DNA from: Deinococcus ruber | Lineage (GTDB): Bacteria; Deinococcota; Deinococci; Deinococcales; Deinococcaceae | DNA length: 64,000 bases | NCBI RefSeq assembly: GCF_014648095.1 | Contig: NZ_BMQL01000008.1 | Coordinates: 62,001 to 126,000, forward strand | Reading direction: 5' to 3' | Shown: in pieces, positions 1 through 11,212 of the stretch | How positions within the stretch are numbered: the stretch's first letter is position 1 | Layout: each line of letters starts with the position of its first letter | Notes under the pieces: generated by a model | What the model saw: only the letters and a program-made list of their open reading frames with translations | Databases searched by the model: none | Told to the model about the DNA's origin: nothing | Made by a program: the position numbers and the translations under genes

Positions 1-401
<401 letters not shown>

Positions 402-437
402 GAGACAGGGTACTTCTTCCGGCGCTGCATTTCCGCA

Positions 438-449
438 TTTTCCGGAAAA
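438..449. promoter_or_regulatory. candidate operator, 12-bp perfect palindrome
   Basis: TTTTCCGGAAAA lies in the middle of the 128-bp gap between the divergent IclR-type gene and hutU. A related half-site (ATTTCCG) sits just upstream at 429-435. Dimeric regulators of the IclR type bind such inverted repeats; assigning this one to the neighbouring regulator is inference. Confidence 0.4.
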
Positions 450-529
450 CCGACTTGTGAGCAGGGCCGCTCGGGAGAAGGATAGGCGCAACCAAATCGC
501 CTCGCCTCACACCTCACAGGAGTTGACCC

Positions 530-2202
<1,673 letters not shown>

Positions 2203-2206
<4 letters not shown>

Positions 2207-3123
2207 ACCGAGCGGCTCCGACCCACCTTCCTTACGGCGGCATCGCCACCTTTGCCCGCGCCCCCTTTCAGGAACCCGGCGGCGACTGGCGAGCCGATGT
2301 GGGCGTGCTGGGCATCCCCTTCGATATCGCGCTGGGCTTCCGGCCCGGTGCCCGCTTTGCGCCGCGTGCCCTGCGCGAGGCGAGCCTGCGGAGCGTGCCG
2401 CCCTTTACCGGGCTGGACGGCAAAACTCGCCTTCAGGGCGTCACATTTGCCGATGCCGGAGATGTGGTGCTGCCCAGTCTCGAACCCGAACTGGCCCGCG
2501 AGCGCGTCACGCAGGCGGCGCGGCAGTTACGGGAACGCTGCCGCCTGCCGGTCTTCCTGGGCGGCGACCACAGCGTCAGTTTTCCGCTGCTGCGGGCTTA
2601 CGACGACGTGCCAGCGCTCCATGTGGTGCAGCTCGACGCGCACCTCGACTTCACCGACGTTCGCAACGACACGCGCTACAGCAATTCCAGCCCCTTCCGG
2701 CGGGCCTGCGAAGTGCTGCCGAACCTCGTTCACATCACCACCATCGGGCTGCGCGGCCTGCGCTTCGACCCTGAGGCGGTGGCGGCAGCCCGTGCGCGGG
2801 GCCATACCCTGATCGCCATGCCGCAGGTCAGCGAGCAGATGGAAGCGGTGCTCGATCAACTTCCACGCGGCCAGTCGGTCTACCTGAGCATCGATGTGGA
2901 CGCCTTCGATCCCTCGGTGTTGCCCGGAACCTCCAGCCCCGAACCCGACGGCATGACCTACGCTCAGGCCATGCGCCTGCTGGCTGCTGCCGCGCAGCGA
3001 AACACCGTGGTGGGCCTGGACGTGGTGGAACTCGCGCCCCCCCTCGACCCCACCGGACGCAGCGAACTGCTGACCGCCCGGCTGATCATGGAAACGCTCT
3101 GCGAGGTGTTCGCGGATGTCTGA
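2203..3123 (+). CDS. hutG: formimidoylglutamase, arginase/ureohydrolase family
   Basis: Hydrolyses N-formimidoyl-L-glutamate to glutamate and formamide, the last step of the four-enzyme hut pathway. The 306-aa protein has the full binuclear manganese site of the ureohydrolase fold: GGDH (His123), DAHLD (Asp145, His147, Asp149) and SIDVDAFDP (Asp231, Asp233). Ureohydrolases such as agmatinase share these residues, so the specificity is taken from its place between hutU and hutI. It starts in an ATGA overlap with hutU and its end overlaps hutI by 8 bp, suggesting translational coupling. Confidence 0.93.
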
Positions 3124-4357
3124 GGTGCACACGGAAGCGGACATCCTGTTCACGGGCATCAGCCAGCTCGTTTCGCCGCCGCCCGGCCTCCAACGCGGCG
3201 CGGCGATGCGGGCCATCAACGTCATTCCTGAGGCGGCCATGCTGGTGCGCGGCGGCGTCGTGGCCTGGGTGGGGCCAGCTCGCAGCGCCCCCGCTGCCGC
3301 TCACATTCACGATCTGGGCGGCGCAGCGGTGGTGCCGGGACTGATTGACCCGCACACCCACGCGGTCTGGGCGGGCGACCGCCTCTCCGACTTCGAGGCC
3401 CGCGTGTCGGGTGTGGCCTACGAAGACATTCTGGCGCGTGGCGGCGGCATCCGGCGCACCATGCAGGCCACCGCCGCCGCCAGCACCGCAGACCTCGTGC
3501 GGCTGGCCCGCCCGCGCCTGCTGGCCCTGCAAGCCTCCGGCGCGACCACCACCGAGGTCAAGAGCGGGTACGGGCTGGACTTCGCGGCAGAACTGCGGAT
3601 GCTGGAAGCCGTCCGCACCCTTCAGAGCGAGTTTGCGCTGGTGCCCACCCTGCTGATTCACGTTCCGCCCACCTCGGGCCGGGCCGAGTACGTCCGGGCC
3701 GTCTGCGAGGAACTGATTCCGCAGGTCGCGGCGGCAGGGCTGGCGGCGGCAGTGGACGTGTTCTGCGAGGCAGAAGCCTTCAACGTGGCGGAAACTCGCA
3801 CGATTCTGGAAGCTGCCAGACGCGCAGGGTTGCCCTTCAAACTGCACGCCGACCAGTTTCAGACACTGGGCGGCACCGAGCTGGCCTGCGACCTCGGTGC
3901 GCTCAGCGTGGATCATCTGGAGGTCAGCGGCCCCACGCAGATTGCCGCGCTGGCAGCCTCGCAGACGGTGGCAACCCTGCTGCCCGGCGTGACCCTGCAT
4001 CTGGGCCTGCCCGCCGCCCCCGGACGCCGCCTGATCGATGCAGGCGCGGCAGTGGCTGTCGGCACCGACCTGAACCCCGGCAGCAGCCCGGTCTACAGCA
4101 CGCAGCTCGCGCTGGCCCTGGCGGTGCGCCTGAATGGCCTGACGCCCGCCGAAGCCCTGAGCGCCTGCACCGTCAATGCCGCTTCCGCGCTGGGGCTGCA
4201 AGGCAGGGGTGCCCTGGCTCCCGGCCAGCGGGCCGATTTCCTGGTGCTGAACAGCTCCGACTGGCGCGACGTGGCCTATACGCTGGGCATCTCGCCCGTC
4301 GGCAGCGTGTACCGGGGCGGTCTGAATATCTCAATCTCAAGAGGAGCGATGCCGTGA
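3116..4357 (+). CDS. hutI: imidazolonepropionase
   Basis: Amidohydrolase-superfamily metalloenzyme that opens the imidazolone ring to give N-formimidoyl-L-glutamate, the third step of histidine degradation. The metal-binding HTH motif lies in [12 protein letters not shown] (His80, His82). The later metal or catalytic residues fall in KLHADQF (His244) and [10 protein letters not shown] (Asp318). The 413-aa length is normal. The start overlaps the end of hutG by 8 bp, and the stop overlaps the GTG start of hutH by 4 bp. Confidence 0.96.
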   Translation: MSEVHTEADILFTGISQLVSPPPGLQRGAAMRAINVIPEAAMLVRGGVVAWVGPARSAPAAAHIHDLGGAAVVPGLIDPHTHAVWAGDRLSDFEARVSGVAYEDILARGGGIRRTMQATAAASTADLVRLARPRLLALQASGATTTEVKSGYGLDFAAELRMLEAVRTLQSEFALVPTLLIHVPPTSGRAEYVRAVCEELIPQVAAAGLAAAVDVFCEAEAFNVAETRTILEAARRAGLPFKLHADQFQTLGGTELACDLGALSVDHLEVSGPTQIAALAASQTVATLLPGVTLHLGLPAAPGRRLIDAGAAVAVGTDLNPGSSPVYSTQLALALAVRLNGLTPAEALSACTVNAASALGLQGRGALAPGQRADFLVLNSSDWRDVAYTLGISPVGSVYRGGLNISISRGAMP

Positions 4358-5928
4358 TTCTGGATCATCATCTGACGTTGGAACAATTCATTTCGGTGGT
4401 GCGCGGCGGCGAAAGCGTCGAACTCGCGCCCGCCGCGATCCTCCGCATGCAGCGGGCGCGGGCGGTCGTCGAGCAGATCGTGGACGGCGACCGAGCGGTA
4501 TACGGCGTCAATACGGGTTTCGGCAAGTTCGAGAGCATTCGGATCGACCGCCCGCAGCTCGCGCAGCTTCAGCACAATCTGATCGTGTCGCACGCCATCG
4601 GCCTGGGGCAGCCCCTGGACGCCGAAATCGTGCGCGGCATGATGCTGCTGCGGGCGCAGAGCCTGGCGCTGGGGCATTCCGGCATCCGGCCTGAAGTGGT
4701 CGAACTGCTGCTGGCCCTGCTGAATGCCGGGGCACATCCGGTCATTCCAGAGCAGGGCAGCGTGGGCGCGTCGGGCGATCTGGCCCCGCTGGCGCATCTG
4801 GCGCTGTCGCTGATCGGCCTGGGCGACACCGAGTATCAGGGGCATGTGCAGCCCTCGGCAGACGTGTTCGCGGCGCTAAAGCTGCGGCCCGTCCAGCTTC
4901 AGGCTAAGGAAGGGCTGGCGCTCATCAACGGCACGCAGCTGATGGGCAGTCTGCTGGCGCTGGCGCTGCACGACGCCCGTGAACTGCTGGGGGTAGCGAA
5001 TCTGGCGGCAGCCATGACTGTCGAGGCCCGCTACGGCTCGCACCGCCCGTTCGGGGCCGACGTGGTGGCGCTCAGGCCGCATCCGGGCGCAGTCGAGGTG
5101 GCGAGCGAGTTGCGGGCCTTCCTGCAAGACTCGCAGATCGCGCCGAGCCACGCGGCCTGTGGCAAGGTGCAGGACGCGTACAGCCTGCGGGCGGTGCCCC
5201 AGATTCACGGCGCGACCTGCGACGCACTGCATCAGGCGGCACGGGTGCTGGCGGTGGAATTCGCCGCCGTCACCGACAATCCGCTGATCTTCCCCGACAC
5301 GGGCGAGGTGGTATCGGGGGGCAACTTTCACGGTCAGCCGCTCTCACTCACCGTCGATGCGCTGAAGGTGGCGGTGGCGGAACTGGGCAGCGTTTCCGAA
5401 CGCCGCTGCGAGCAACTGTTGAACCCGTCGCTGAGCGGCCTGCCCGCCTTCCTGACCCCGGACGGCGGCCTGAACAGCGGCCTGATGATCGCGCAGTACA
5501 CCGCCGCCGCGCTGGTCAGCGAAAACAAGGTGATTGCCCACCCCGCCAGCGTGGACAGCATTCCGACCAGCGCCAACCAGGAAGACCACGTGAGCATGGG
5601 GGCCCACGGAGCCAGGCAACTGCGGCAGATTCTGGGAAACGTGCAGTCGGTGCTGAGCATCGAACTGATGTGCGCGGCCCAGGCCCTCGATTTCCAGACC
5701 CTGAAGGCCGGGCAAGGCGTGCAGGCCGCCTACGAACACATCCGGACGCTGGTGCCCCACCTCTCACACGACCGCTACTACCGCCCCGACGTGTTGCGGC
5801 TGCTGGAAGAAGTTCAGAGCGGTAAGCTGCTGCGTGTAGCACGCGGCGCTGCGGGCGGCCCGGCAATCCAGGAATCGTCCGAGAGTGGGCGCATTCCCAG
5901 CTTCGACGACAGCACCTCGCGCCACTGA
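4354..5928 (+). CDS. hutH: histidine ammonia-lyase
   Basis: First enzyme of histidine catabolism: eliminates ammonia from L-histidine to give urocanate. The MIO cofactor forms autocatalytically from Ala139-Ser140-Gly141 inside [14 protein letters not shown], which is intact. The 524 aa are slightly longer than the common 505-515 because of a C-terminal tail. It starts at GTG 4354, overlapping the hutI stop, so all four hut genes are coupled although hutH acts first in the pathway. A strong hairpin follows the stop. Confidence 0.97.
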   Translation: MILDHHLTLEQFISVVRGGESVELAPAAILRMQRARAVVEQIVDGDRAVYGVNTGFGKFESIRIDRPQLAQLQHNLIVSHAIGLGQPLDAEIVRGMMLLRAQSLALGHSGIRPEVVELLLALLNAGAHPVIPEQGSVGASGDLAPLAHLALSLIGLGDTEYQGHVQPSADVFAALKLRPVQLQAKEGLALINGTQLMGSLLALALHDARELLGVANLAAAMTVEARYGSHRPFGADVVALRPHPGAVEVASELRAFLQDSQIAPSHAACGKVQDAYSLRAVPQIHGATCDALHQAARVLAVEFAAVTDNPLIFPDTGEVVSGGNFHGQPLSLTVDALKVAVAELGSVSERRCEQLLNPSLSGLPAFLTPDGGLNSGLMIAQYTAAALVSENKVIAHPASVDSIPTSANQEDHVSMGAHGARQLRQILGNVQSVLSIELMCAAQALDFQTLKAGQGVQAAYEHIRTLVPHLSHDRYYRPDVLRLLEEVQSGKLLRVARGAAGGPAIQESSESGRIPSFDDSTSRH

Positions 5929-5939
5929 TCCCGACTCTC

Positions 5940-5984
5940 CGAAGGCACGCCCCAGCAACTTACGAATGCTGGGGCGTGCCTTCG
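5940..5984. terminator. bidirectional terminator between hutH and the replication initiator
   Basis: A perfect 18-bp stem (5940-5957 with 5967-5984) encloses a 9-nt loop, 11 bp after the hutH stop and followed by a short T-rich run. It sits between two convergent genes and could stop transcription from both sides. Confidence 0.85.
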
Positions 5985-6037
5985 TTTGATCGTCAATTCA
6001 GCGCCGATGCGTCAGTGTCTGAACTCAATAGAATCGC

Positions 6038-7471
6038 TCAGGGGCGACCGGCAAACAGCCGCAGATCATCGACGAATGCCTGCATCTTGAGTTCGGCGGC
6101 AGCCCTGCCCGCCTGGCGGATCAGATCATAGCCGTCGAGCGTACCCGCCAGCACCGCTTGATGAATGCGGGTGATCACGCCGTCGTTGCCTGAGCCGCGC
6201 AGCAGAAACCTGAGGGTGGCGACAGCGCGCGCGGCCTGAACATCGAGGGGCAGGGCATAGAACTCCGCTTCGCTCTCATCGGCCACCTGAGCGCTGCTGC
6301 GGTGCACCGGGGCCGTACGGGCCGTGCTGTTCTCAGAAGCCGCTTTGACGGCAGGGGACGCGGCAGAAAGGGCATACTTGCCCGCCTGATCTTTGATGAT
6401 ATCGACCAGCAGCGCCGCCCGCTGGCGCACCGGATAGCCGGTCTCGATCACCGTCTCGAACTTCCTGAGGCGTTCCAGCACGTGTTCCTCACCAAAATCC
6501 TTGATGAGCTTGACCGCGACGCTACGGGCGACCTGATGCACCAGGAGCGCCTGCACCACTGCCGAATCAGGCAACACCTGCATCACCGGCGTCGGATCGC
6601 CCTCGCTGCCGAAAACGTAGCGCACGGTTGCTTTCAGACCGCGCCCGTCGTACACCACGTCCTGAAGAAAGGCCCGACGAATCAGCTCGTCGTGGGCATC
6701 CTGAAGGTTCCGCTTGATCCGGTAAGTCTCGGTTTCAGTCAGCTTACAGTCACGCGCCCAGTCTGAAACCAGGACGGTAAATTCCTGATACGGGTGCAGC
6801 GGATCGTGTTCGTTGTGCTTCCGGCTGCTGAGCAGTCGGTAGAGCGCCCGTGCCAGGGGGCGTTTAAGGCTGATCTGAAATTCGATGTCCAGCGGATGCG
6901 TGTACTCGTTGCGGATCGATTCGGCAACCGGATCGGCCAGTTGCACGCTGAGGGTGGTGCCCCGACTCAGACTTCGGCGCTCCGGGGTACTCTGCCGAAT
7001 CTGCGAAATGTAGCTGAAGGTGACGCTGGCCCACCCGTTTGGCCCTTCACCACGCCGCCGCCACGCCCGGCCAATCACGTATTTGGCAACTGTGAGACGG
7101 CGGAGCGAAGTCTCCAGGCGCTCGTAATTGGTGCCGTTGTCTTCAAAGCCGGCACGCTGGATCAGCTGATACGCCGTGGTGTGTACAAAGCCGTCCTGAG
7201 GTGCGCCCTGCTCGACATACATGGTGTTCAGAGCCGTCACGAAATCGCCGTCTACGCCGTGTGGAACGCCACCAACCTCGGCAGGAGAGAAACAGGACAG
7301 TTCGCCGTCATGACCGTTGGCATCGAAGGAAGTCTTCCAGGTGGTGTAACTCTCGGCAATTCTCTCCTGAGCGCTGATCAGGCCCAGGCGCGACAGATTG
7401 GTTTCATCAAACTGCTTCACCTCGGTCACGGGTCTGGGAGTTGATCTGGATTTGATCACCTTCTTCGCCAT
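6038..7471 (-). CDS. plasmid replication initiator protein (RPA / RepA-like)
   Basis: A 477-aa protein read from ATG 7471. Its N-terminal region (FDETNLSRLGLISAQERI) and central region (RALYRLLSSRKHN, HPYQEF, WARDCKL) resemble the replication initiator protein A family found on alphaproteobacterial and Deinococcus plasmids and megaplasmids. Such proteins bind iterons and open the origin. The gene lies directly beside the iteron array, which supports this. A TTG 30 bp upstream (7501) is in frame and is an alternative start, but a TATACT -10-like box (7482-7487, minus strand) ending 10 nt before the ATG favours 7471 on a nearly leaderless mRNA. No parA or parB is present nearby. Confidence 0.85.
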   Translation of the reverse strand: MAKKVIKSRSTPRPVTEVKQFDETNLSRLGLISAQERIAESYTTWKTSFDANGHDGELSCFSPAEVGGVPHGVDGDFVTALNTMYVEQGAPQDGFVHTTAYQLIQRAGFEDNGTNYERLETSLRRLTVAKYVIGRAWRRRGEGPNGWASVTFSYISQIRQSTPERRSLSRGTTLSVQLADPVAESIRNEYTHPLDIEFQISLKRPLARALYRLLSSRKHNEHDPLHPYQEFTVLVSDWARDCKLTETETYRIKRNLQDAHDELIRRAFLQDVVYDGRGLKATVRYVFGSEGDPTPVMQVLPDSAVVQALLVHQVARSVAVKLIKDFGEEHVLERLRKFETVIETGYPVRQRAALLVDIIKDQAGKYALSAASPAVKAASENSTARTAPVHRSSAQVADESEAEFYALPLDVQAARAVATLRFLLRGSGNDGVITRIHQAVLAGTLDGYDLIRQAGRAAAELKMQAFVDDLRLFAGRP

Positions 7472-7481
7472 GTTGACCGGA

Positions 7482-7487
7482 AGTATA
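7482..7487 (-). promoter_or_regulatory. -10 box of the replication initiator promoter
   Basis: TATACT on the minus strand, 10 nt upstream of the initiator ATG. The promoter-proximal iteron (7509-7526) overlaps where the -35 region would lie, so the initiator bound to that iteron could repress its own gene. The box is seen; autoregulation is inferred from the layout and from the behaviour of iteron plasmids. Confidence 0.5.
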
Positions 7488-7508
7488 CTCACTTCTTCCA
7501 AAAAAAAC

Positions 7509-8158
7509 CCGCCGTGTCGTCCGGTACCTCTCGCGTTGTTGTTGATTTTTAGATTGTTTTAAAAGATTTTTAAAAGATTGAAGAACAACAACAGGCGACG
7601 GAGCGAAATTGCCGAAAACACGATGTTTTTCCGTTTTTTCCGCCGTGTCGTCCGGTATTTTTTGGCGAAAACCGCCGTGTCGTCCGGTACCAAAAGGAGC
7701 AAAACCGCCGTGTCGTCCGGTATGTCGACCCCTAAAACCGCCGTGTCGTCCGGTAGTAGGTGTTCCTAAAACCGCCGTGTCGTCCGGTATCAGAGGATAA
7801 AAAACCGCCGTGTCGTCCGGTACTGAAAAGAGCAAAACCGCCGTGTCGTCCGGTATGTCGACCCCTAAAACCGCCGTGTCGTCCGGTACTAAAAAGAGCA
7901 AAACCGCCGTGTCGTCCGGTATCAAAGAGGGCAAAACCGCCGTGTCGTCCGGTACCTCTATGTCTAGACATACACGGGATTTTGGGGCATTTTATACCGG
8001 ACGACACGGCGGTTTCTGGAAGTTCACTTTGCGAACCGCCGTGTCGTCCGGTAGTCGAGAAGGCAAGCTGACTCCTATAAAAGCGATACACATCTTCCGA
8101 ATAACTCAACAAAGACAGAAGTCCCATCTCGGGCAGGAAACCGCCGTGTCGTCCGGTA
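7509..8158 (+). repeat. iteron array of the replication origin (14 copies)
   Basis: Fourteen copies of ccgccgtgtcgtccggta (18 bp, nearly all perfect) start at 7509, 7640, 7672, 7705, 7738, 7772, 7805, 7838, 7871, 7904, 7937, 7995 (inverted), 8036 and 8141. From 7640 to 7937 the period is 32-34 bp, about three helical turns, so the sites face the same side of the helix. Most copies are preceded by AAAA. A two-iteron block with an identical spacer (gtatgtcgacccct) occurs twice, 133 bp apart, showing growth by segmental duplication. Short frames across the array are artefacts of the repeat. Confidence 0.93.
7535..7592. other. AT-rich inverted repeat, candidate DNA unwinding element
   Basis: Between the first and second iterons a strongly AT-rich stretch is bounded by GTTGTTGTT (7535-7543) and AACAACAAC (7584-7592). 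It contains two short direct repeats of AAAAGATT. Iteron origins usually melt at such a segment next to the initiator sites; this function is inferred. Confidence 0.55.
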
Positions 8159-8345
8159 AATCCGGTGCAACAGAGGACCCAGGCTGTAACAAGCTGTAAA
8201 TGGAGCAGAGCATACCGACGCTGACTACATTTGTTTTGTCGGGTGAAATAGCCGTTTCGAGTGAATATGCATACAAGCTCAGGCGTCATGGCGGCTTGAT
8301 TTTCAGAGTCAGCGCCTCCATAGTGAAGCATTCTTTAAGGTCTAG

Positions 8346-8356
8346 TGGTCAGACCA
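8346..8356. promoter_or_regulatory. candidate FadR-type GntR operator
   Basis: TGGTCAGACCA is a perfect inverted repeat matching the TNGTNNNACNA consensus known for the FadR subfamily of GntR regulators. It lies 106 bp upstream of the SD of the GntR gene, in the 300-bp gap (8159-8462) after the iterons. That gap otherwise shows no gene. Confidence 0.55.
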
Positions 8357-8462
8357 GTCCTTCCGTGAATTTCTTACCGCTGCCGCAGAGCTTCACAGTT
8401 TTTCCTGAAAGTACAGCTTCAAGTGCCATTTTTCTGAATGTGGACTGTTTCCAGGAGGCTGC

Positions 8463-9167
8463 TTGACCGGAATGACCGTCAAACACGTCAGGATCGCTGA
8501 TCAGGTGGTTGAGGCATTGCAGGACTGGTTCCGTGCCAGTGAACTGCTGCCGGGTATGCGGCTGCCGCCCGAGCGCGAACTGGCGGCCCGTTTCGGCGTG
8601 TCCCGCACCAGTGTCCGAGATGCTCTGGGACGACTGGAACTGCTCGGGTATCTCGATATTCGTCAGGGAGACGGTACGTATGTGCGGCGGCCTGACGGAG
8701 AGACGGTGTCGCAGCCGTTTCGCCACCTCGTCAATTCGCTGCCCGACAACGCTGCCGATCTGCTGGAATTCCGGTGCATGCTGGAACCTGAGGTTGCTGC
8801 GATGGCCGCTCTACGGCTTACACCTGTGGGGCGAAAAGCGCTGCTGGACAGTCTGGAGCGGCAACAGACCCTGCTCGATCACAGCACGCGGCTGAGCCGC
8901 GAAGACGTACTGTTTCATAAGACGTTGGCACAGATCAGCGGCAATACCGTGGTGCTGCGGGTGCTCGAAACCCTGCAAAGTCTGATGCGCGACGTTCATA
9001 CCGTGGTGCTGCCGGTCGCGAGCGCTCAGGCCACCCTTGAAGAACACCAGCGCATCATTCAGGCGGTGCTGGCGCAGGACCGCGACGGCGCTCGACAAGC
9101 GATGACGGCGCACCTTAAAGGCGTGACCGAGGCCTATCTGCACGCTACCCTCAGCCGCTGCCCCTAG
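8463..9167 (+). CDS. GntR-family transcriptional regulator, FadR subfamily (FCD domain)
   Basis: The protein (234 aa) has an N-terminal winged helix (about residues 14-76, with LPPERELAARFGVSRTSVRD and RQGDGTYVRR). A C-terminal all-helical FCD ligand domain follows, with FHKTLAQISGN and a later EEHQRII supplying the usual metal-binding Asp/His pattern. AGGAGG at 8453-8458 lies 4 nt before TTG 8463 and 13 nt before ATG 8472, so the start is one of these two. It stands directly upstream of the Dpp-type transporter genes on the same strand and probably controls them; FCD regulators usually sense small carboxylic acids. Confidence 0.88.
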   Translation: MTGMTVKHVRIADQVVEALQDWFRASELLPGMRLPPERELAARFGVSRTSVRDALGRLELLGYLDIRQGDGTYVRRPDGETVSQPFRHLVNSLPDNAADLLEFRCMLEPEVAAMAALRLTPVGRKALLDSLERQQTLLDHSTRLSREDVLFHKTLAQISGNTVVLRVLETLQSLMRDVHTVVLPVASAQATLEEHQRIIQAVLAQDRDGARQAMTAHLKGVTEAYLHATLSRCP

Positions 9168-9250
9168 AAAACCCGTTCCAGATCCATATGCACATGACCT
9201 GAGCCGACCGGAAAGCCGCCCTTGTTGACCGTTGTTCAAGGAAGAACACC

Positions 9251-9298
9251 ATGACCAGGACTCTGTGTACACGCCGCTCTAAAGGCCGTTTCCGGTGA
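9251..9298 (+). CDS. short leader ORF (15 codons) overlapping the permease start
   Basis: ATG 9251 has a strong SD (AAGGAAGA at 9238-9245) and reads MTRTLCTRRSKGRFR before a TGA that overlaps the GTG start of the following permease (GTGA at 9295-9298). The permease GTG has no clear SD of its own. This suggests that translation of the leader delivers ribosomes to the permease. Whether the peptide itself has a role cannot be seen. Confidence 0.45.
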   Translation: MTRTLCTRRSKGRFR

Positions 9299-10179
9299 CG
9301 ACCACCGCTCCTGCTCTGGCCCGTCCCAAACGCCGTAACCGCTCGCTCGTCCGCTTTCAGCGCAACCCGGCAGCGCTGCTGGGAGCGGCTGTCTGCCTCA
9401 TCATCGTGGCGGCGGCGCTGCTGGCTCCGTTGATCGCGCCGCACGATCCGGATTTTCAGTTTCCCGAGGGCCTCACCCTGGAAGGTGCGCCACTGCCGCC
9501 GGGCGGAACATATCTGCTGGGCACCGATCTGCTGGGCCGCGACGTATTTTCCCGGCTGATCTGGGGGGCACGTGCGTCTCTGACGGTGGGGTTCGTCAGC
9601 AACGGCGTGGCGGTTCTGCTGGGGCTGCTGATCGGTGCACTGGGAGCGCTGCTGCGCGGCTGGGTGGGCACCGTGATCATGCGGTTTACCGATGTCATGC
9701 TTGCATTCCCGGTATTGCTGCTCGCCATTGCCCTGACCGCCATTCTGAAGCCCAGCCTGTGGATCGTGGCGCTGGTGATCGCGCTGATCAACTGGGTGCC
9801 AATCGCGCGGGTCGTTTACAGCGAAGTGGCTGCCCTGCGCGAGCGCGAGTTCGTCGAGGCGGCGAGCGCGGTGGGAGCCAGCAGCGGGCGCATCCTGACG
9901 CGTCATATCCTGCCGCACCTGATTCCAACGGCGCTGGTGTGGGGGTCGCTGGGCGTGAGTACCACCGTGTTGCTGGAAGCCACGCTCAGCTTTCTGGGCG
10001 TGGGCGTGCAGCCGCCGACGCCAAGCTGGGGCGGCATCATCAACGAATCGCAGAGCTACCTTGTCACTGCGCCCTGGCTGGTCCTGGCTCCCGGAGCCGC
10101 CATCCTGCTGACCTCGCTGGGCTTCAATCTGCTCGGTGAGGGGCTGCGTGACGCGCTCGACCCGCGTGGGGGCCAGTAA
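9295..10179 (+). CDS. ABC transporter permease, DppC/OppC type
   Basis: A 294-aa inner-membrane permease of the dipeptide/oligopeptide/nickel family. It has an N-terminal OppC-type segment (LVRFQRNPAALLGAAVCL), about six membrane helices, and the cytoplasmic EAA loop near residues 180-205 (EFVEAASAVGASSGRILTRH) that contacts the ATPase. It pairs with the next gene, DppB-type. Gene order (C, B, then binding protein) is the reverse of the common A-B-C order. No DppD/DppF ATPase lies in this cluster, so the ATPase must be encoded elsewhere. Confidence 0.9.
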   Translation: MTTTAPALARPKRRNRSLVRFQRNPAALLGAAVCLIIVAAALLAPLIAPHDPDFQFPEGLTLEGAPLPPGGTYLLGTDLLGRDVFSRLIWGARASLTVGFVSNGVAVLLGLLIGALGALLRGWVGTVIMRFTDVMLAFPVLLLAIALTAILKPSLWIVALVIALINWVPIARVVYSEVAALREREFVEAASAVGASSGRILTRHILPHLIPTALVWGSLGVSTTVLLEATLSFLGVGVQPPTPSWGGIINESQSYLVTAPWLVLAPGAAILLTSLGFNLLGEGLRDALDPRGGQ

Positions 10180-10195
10180 TGCAAGGAAACCTCTG

Positions 10196-11116
10196 ATGCT
10201 CAGCTTTCTCGGGTCAAGGTTGCTCCAGAGCGTGCTGGTGCTGCTGGTCGCGTCGTTCATCACCTTCACGCTGGTGTTTCTGCTGCCCGCCGACCCTGCC
10301 CGCATGGTGGCCGGGCCGAGTGCCAGTGTCCAGACCGTGACCAGCATCCGGCATGAACTGGGGCTGGATCGGCCCTTCGTCGCTCAGTACGCCCACTATC
10401 TGGACCGTCTTGTTCACCTCGATCTGGGCAGATCGTATAAGCAGAGCAGCGAGGTATCGGCGCTGATGGCCTCGCGCATCTGGCCCACGCTGCAACTGAT
10501 GCTGGGGGCCATCGCGCTGGAACTGCTGATCGGGCTGCCGCTGGGCATCTGGGCGGCGCTGAACCGGGGGCGCTGGCCCGACACACTGGTCATGGGACTG
10601 GCCTTTCTGGGCGCGGCGGCTCCGCAGTTCTGGCTGGCCCTGAGTCTGGTGTATTTGCTGGCCTACCGCTTCGCGCTGTTTCCGCTGGGCGGCTACGGTG
10701 GCCTGTCGCACCTGTTTTTGCCCGCCCTCACGCTGGGAATCGGCGGCGCTGGCTGGTACGCCCGCATGATGCGCTCGCAGCTGCTGGAAGTGCTGTCGCA
10801 GGACTATATCCGTACTGCCCGTGCCAAGGGCCAGACACCCCGACTCGTGCTGCTGAAACATGCTCTCAGAAACGCCTCGCTCCCGATTATCACCATGATC
10901 GGGCTGGATATCGGCACCTTCATGGGCGGCGTGGTGGTGGTCGAGAGCGTGTTCGGCTGGCCGGGGCTGGGGCGGCTGGTCTGGGACGCGATCCGGGTGG
11001 TCGATATTCCGATCATCGTGGGTGTGGTGATCTTCAGCGCTTTTGTGATCACTCTCGCCAACCTGCTCGCAGACGTGTTTCAACCGCTGATTGACCCGCG
11101 CATCCGTTACCGCTGA
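10196..11116 (+). CDS. ABC transporter permease, DppB/OppB type
   Basis: The second permease subunit, 306 aa from ATG 10196, which follows AAGGAAA. It has the DppB-type N-terminus (MLSFLGSRLLQSVLVLLVAS), the ASRIWPTLQLML segment, and the EAA loop DYIRTARAKGQTPRLVLLKH at about residues 202-221. The frame is open upstream to 10136 inside the previous gene, but the ATG with its SD is the better start. It forms the membrane channel with the DppC-type protein. Confidence 0.9.
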   Translation: MLSFLGSRLLQSVLVLLVASFITFTLVFLLPADPARMVAGPSASVQTVTSIRHELGLDRPFVAQYAHYLDRLVHLDLGRSYKQSSEVSALMASRIWPTLQLMLGAIALELLIGLPLGIWAALNRGRWPDTLVMGLAFLGAAAPQFWLALSLVYLLAYRFALFPLGGYGGLSHLFLPALTLGIGGAGWYARMMRSQLLEVLSQDYIRTARAKGQTPRLVLLKHALRNASLPIITMIGLDIGTFMGGVVVVESVFGWPGLGRLVWDAIRVVDIPIIVGVVIFSAFVITLANLLADVFQPLIDPRIRYR

Positions 11117-11182
11117 CGCCCTTGCTGTTCTCTGCCCGGCAGTTCGCCTGCTCCGAAGACACCCGCCTGAAATCCGCTCGTT

Positions 11183-11212
11183 CTGGAGGTTTTATGACTG
11201 GAGGTTCTATGA
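11183..11212 (+). repeat. tandem duplication of SD plus start codon
   Basis: ctggaggttttatga (11183-11197) and ctggaggttctatga (11198-11212) are adjacent 15-bp copies differing at one base. Each contains GGAGG and an ATG, and both ATGs (11194, 11209) are in the frame of the binding-protein gene. The mRNA therefore carries two ribosome binding sites and starts in series. Confidence 0.85.

Noticed and set aside
7509..8158. CRISPR array as explanation for the regular repeats
   Set aside because: Spacers are only about 15 bp, partly identical to one another, one repeat is inverted, and no cas genes are present.
7578..8199. Several frames made of repeating CRPV/TAVSSG peptides
   Set aside because: They are translations of the iteron array and have no start signals.
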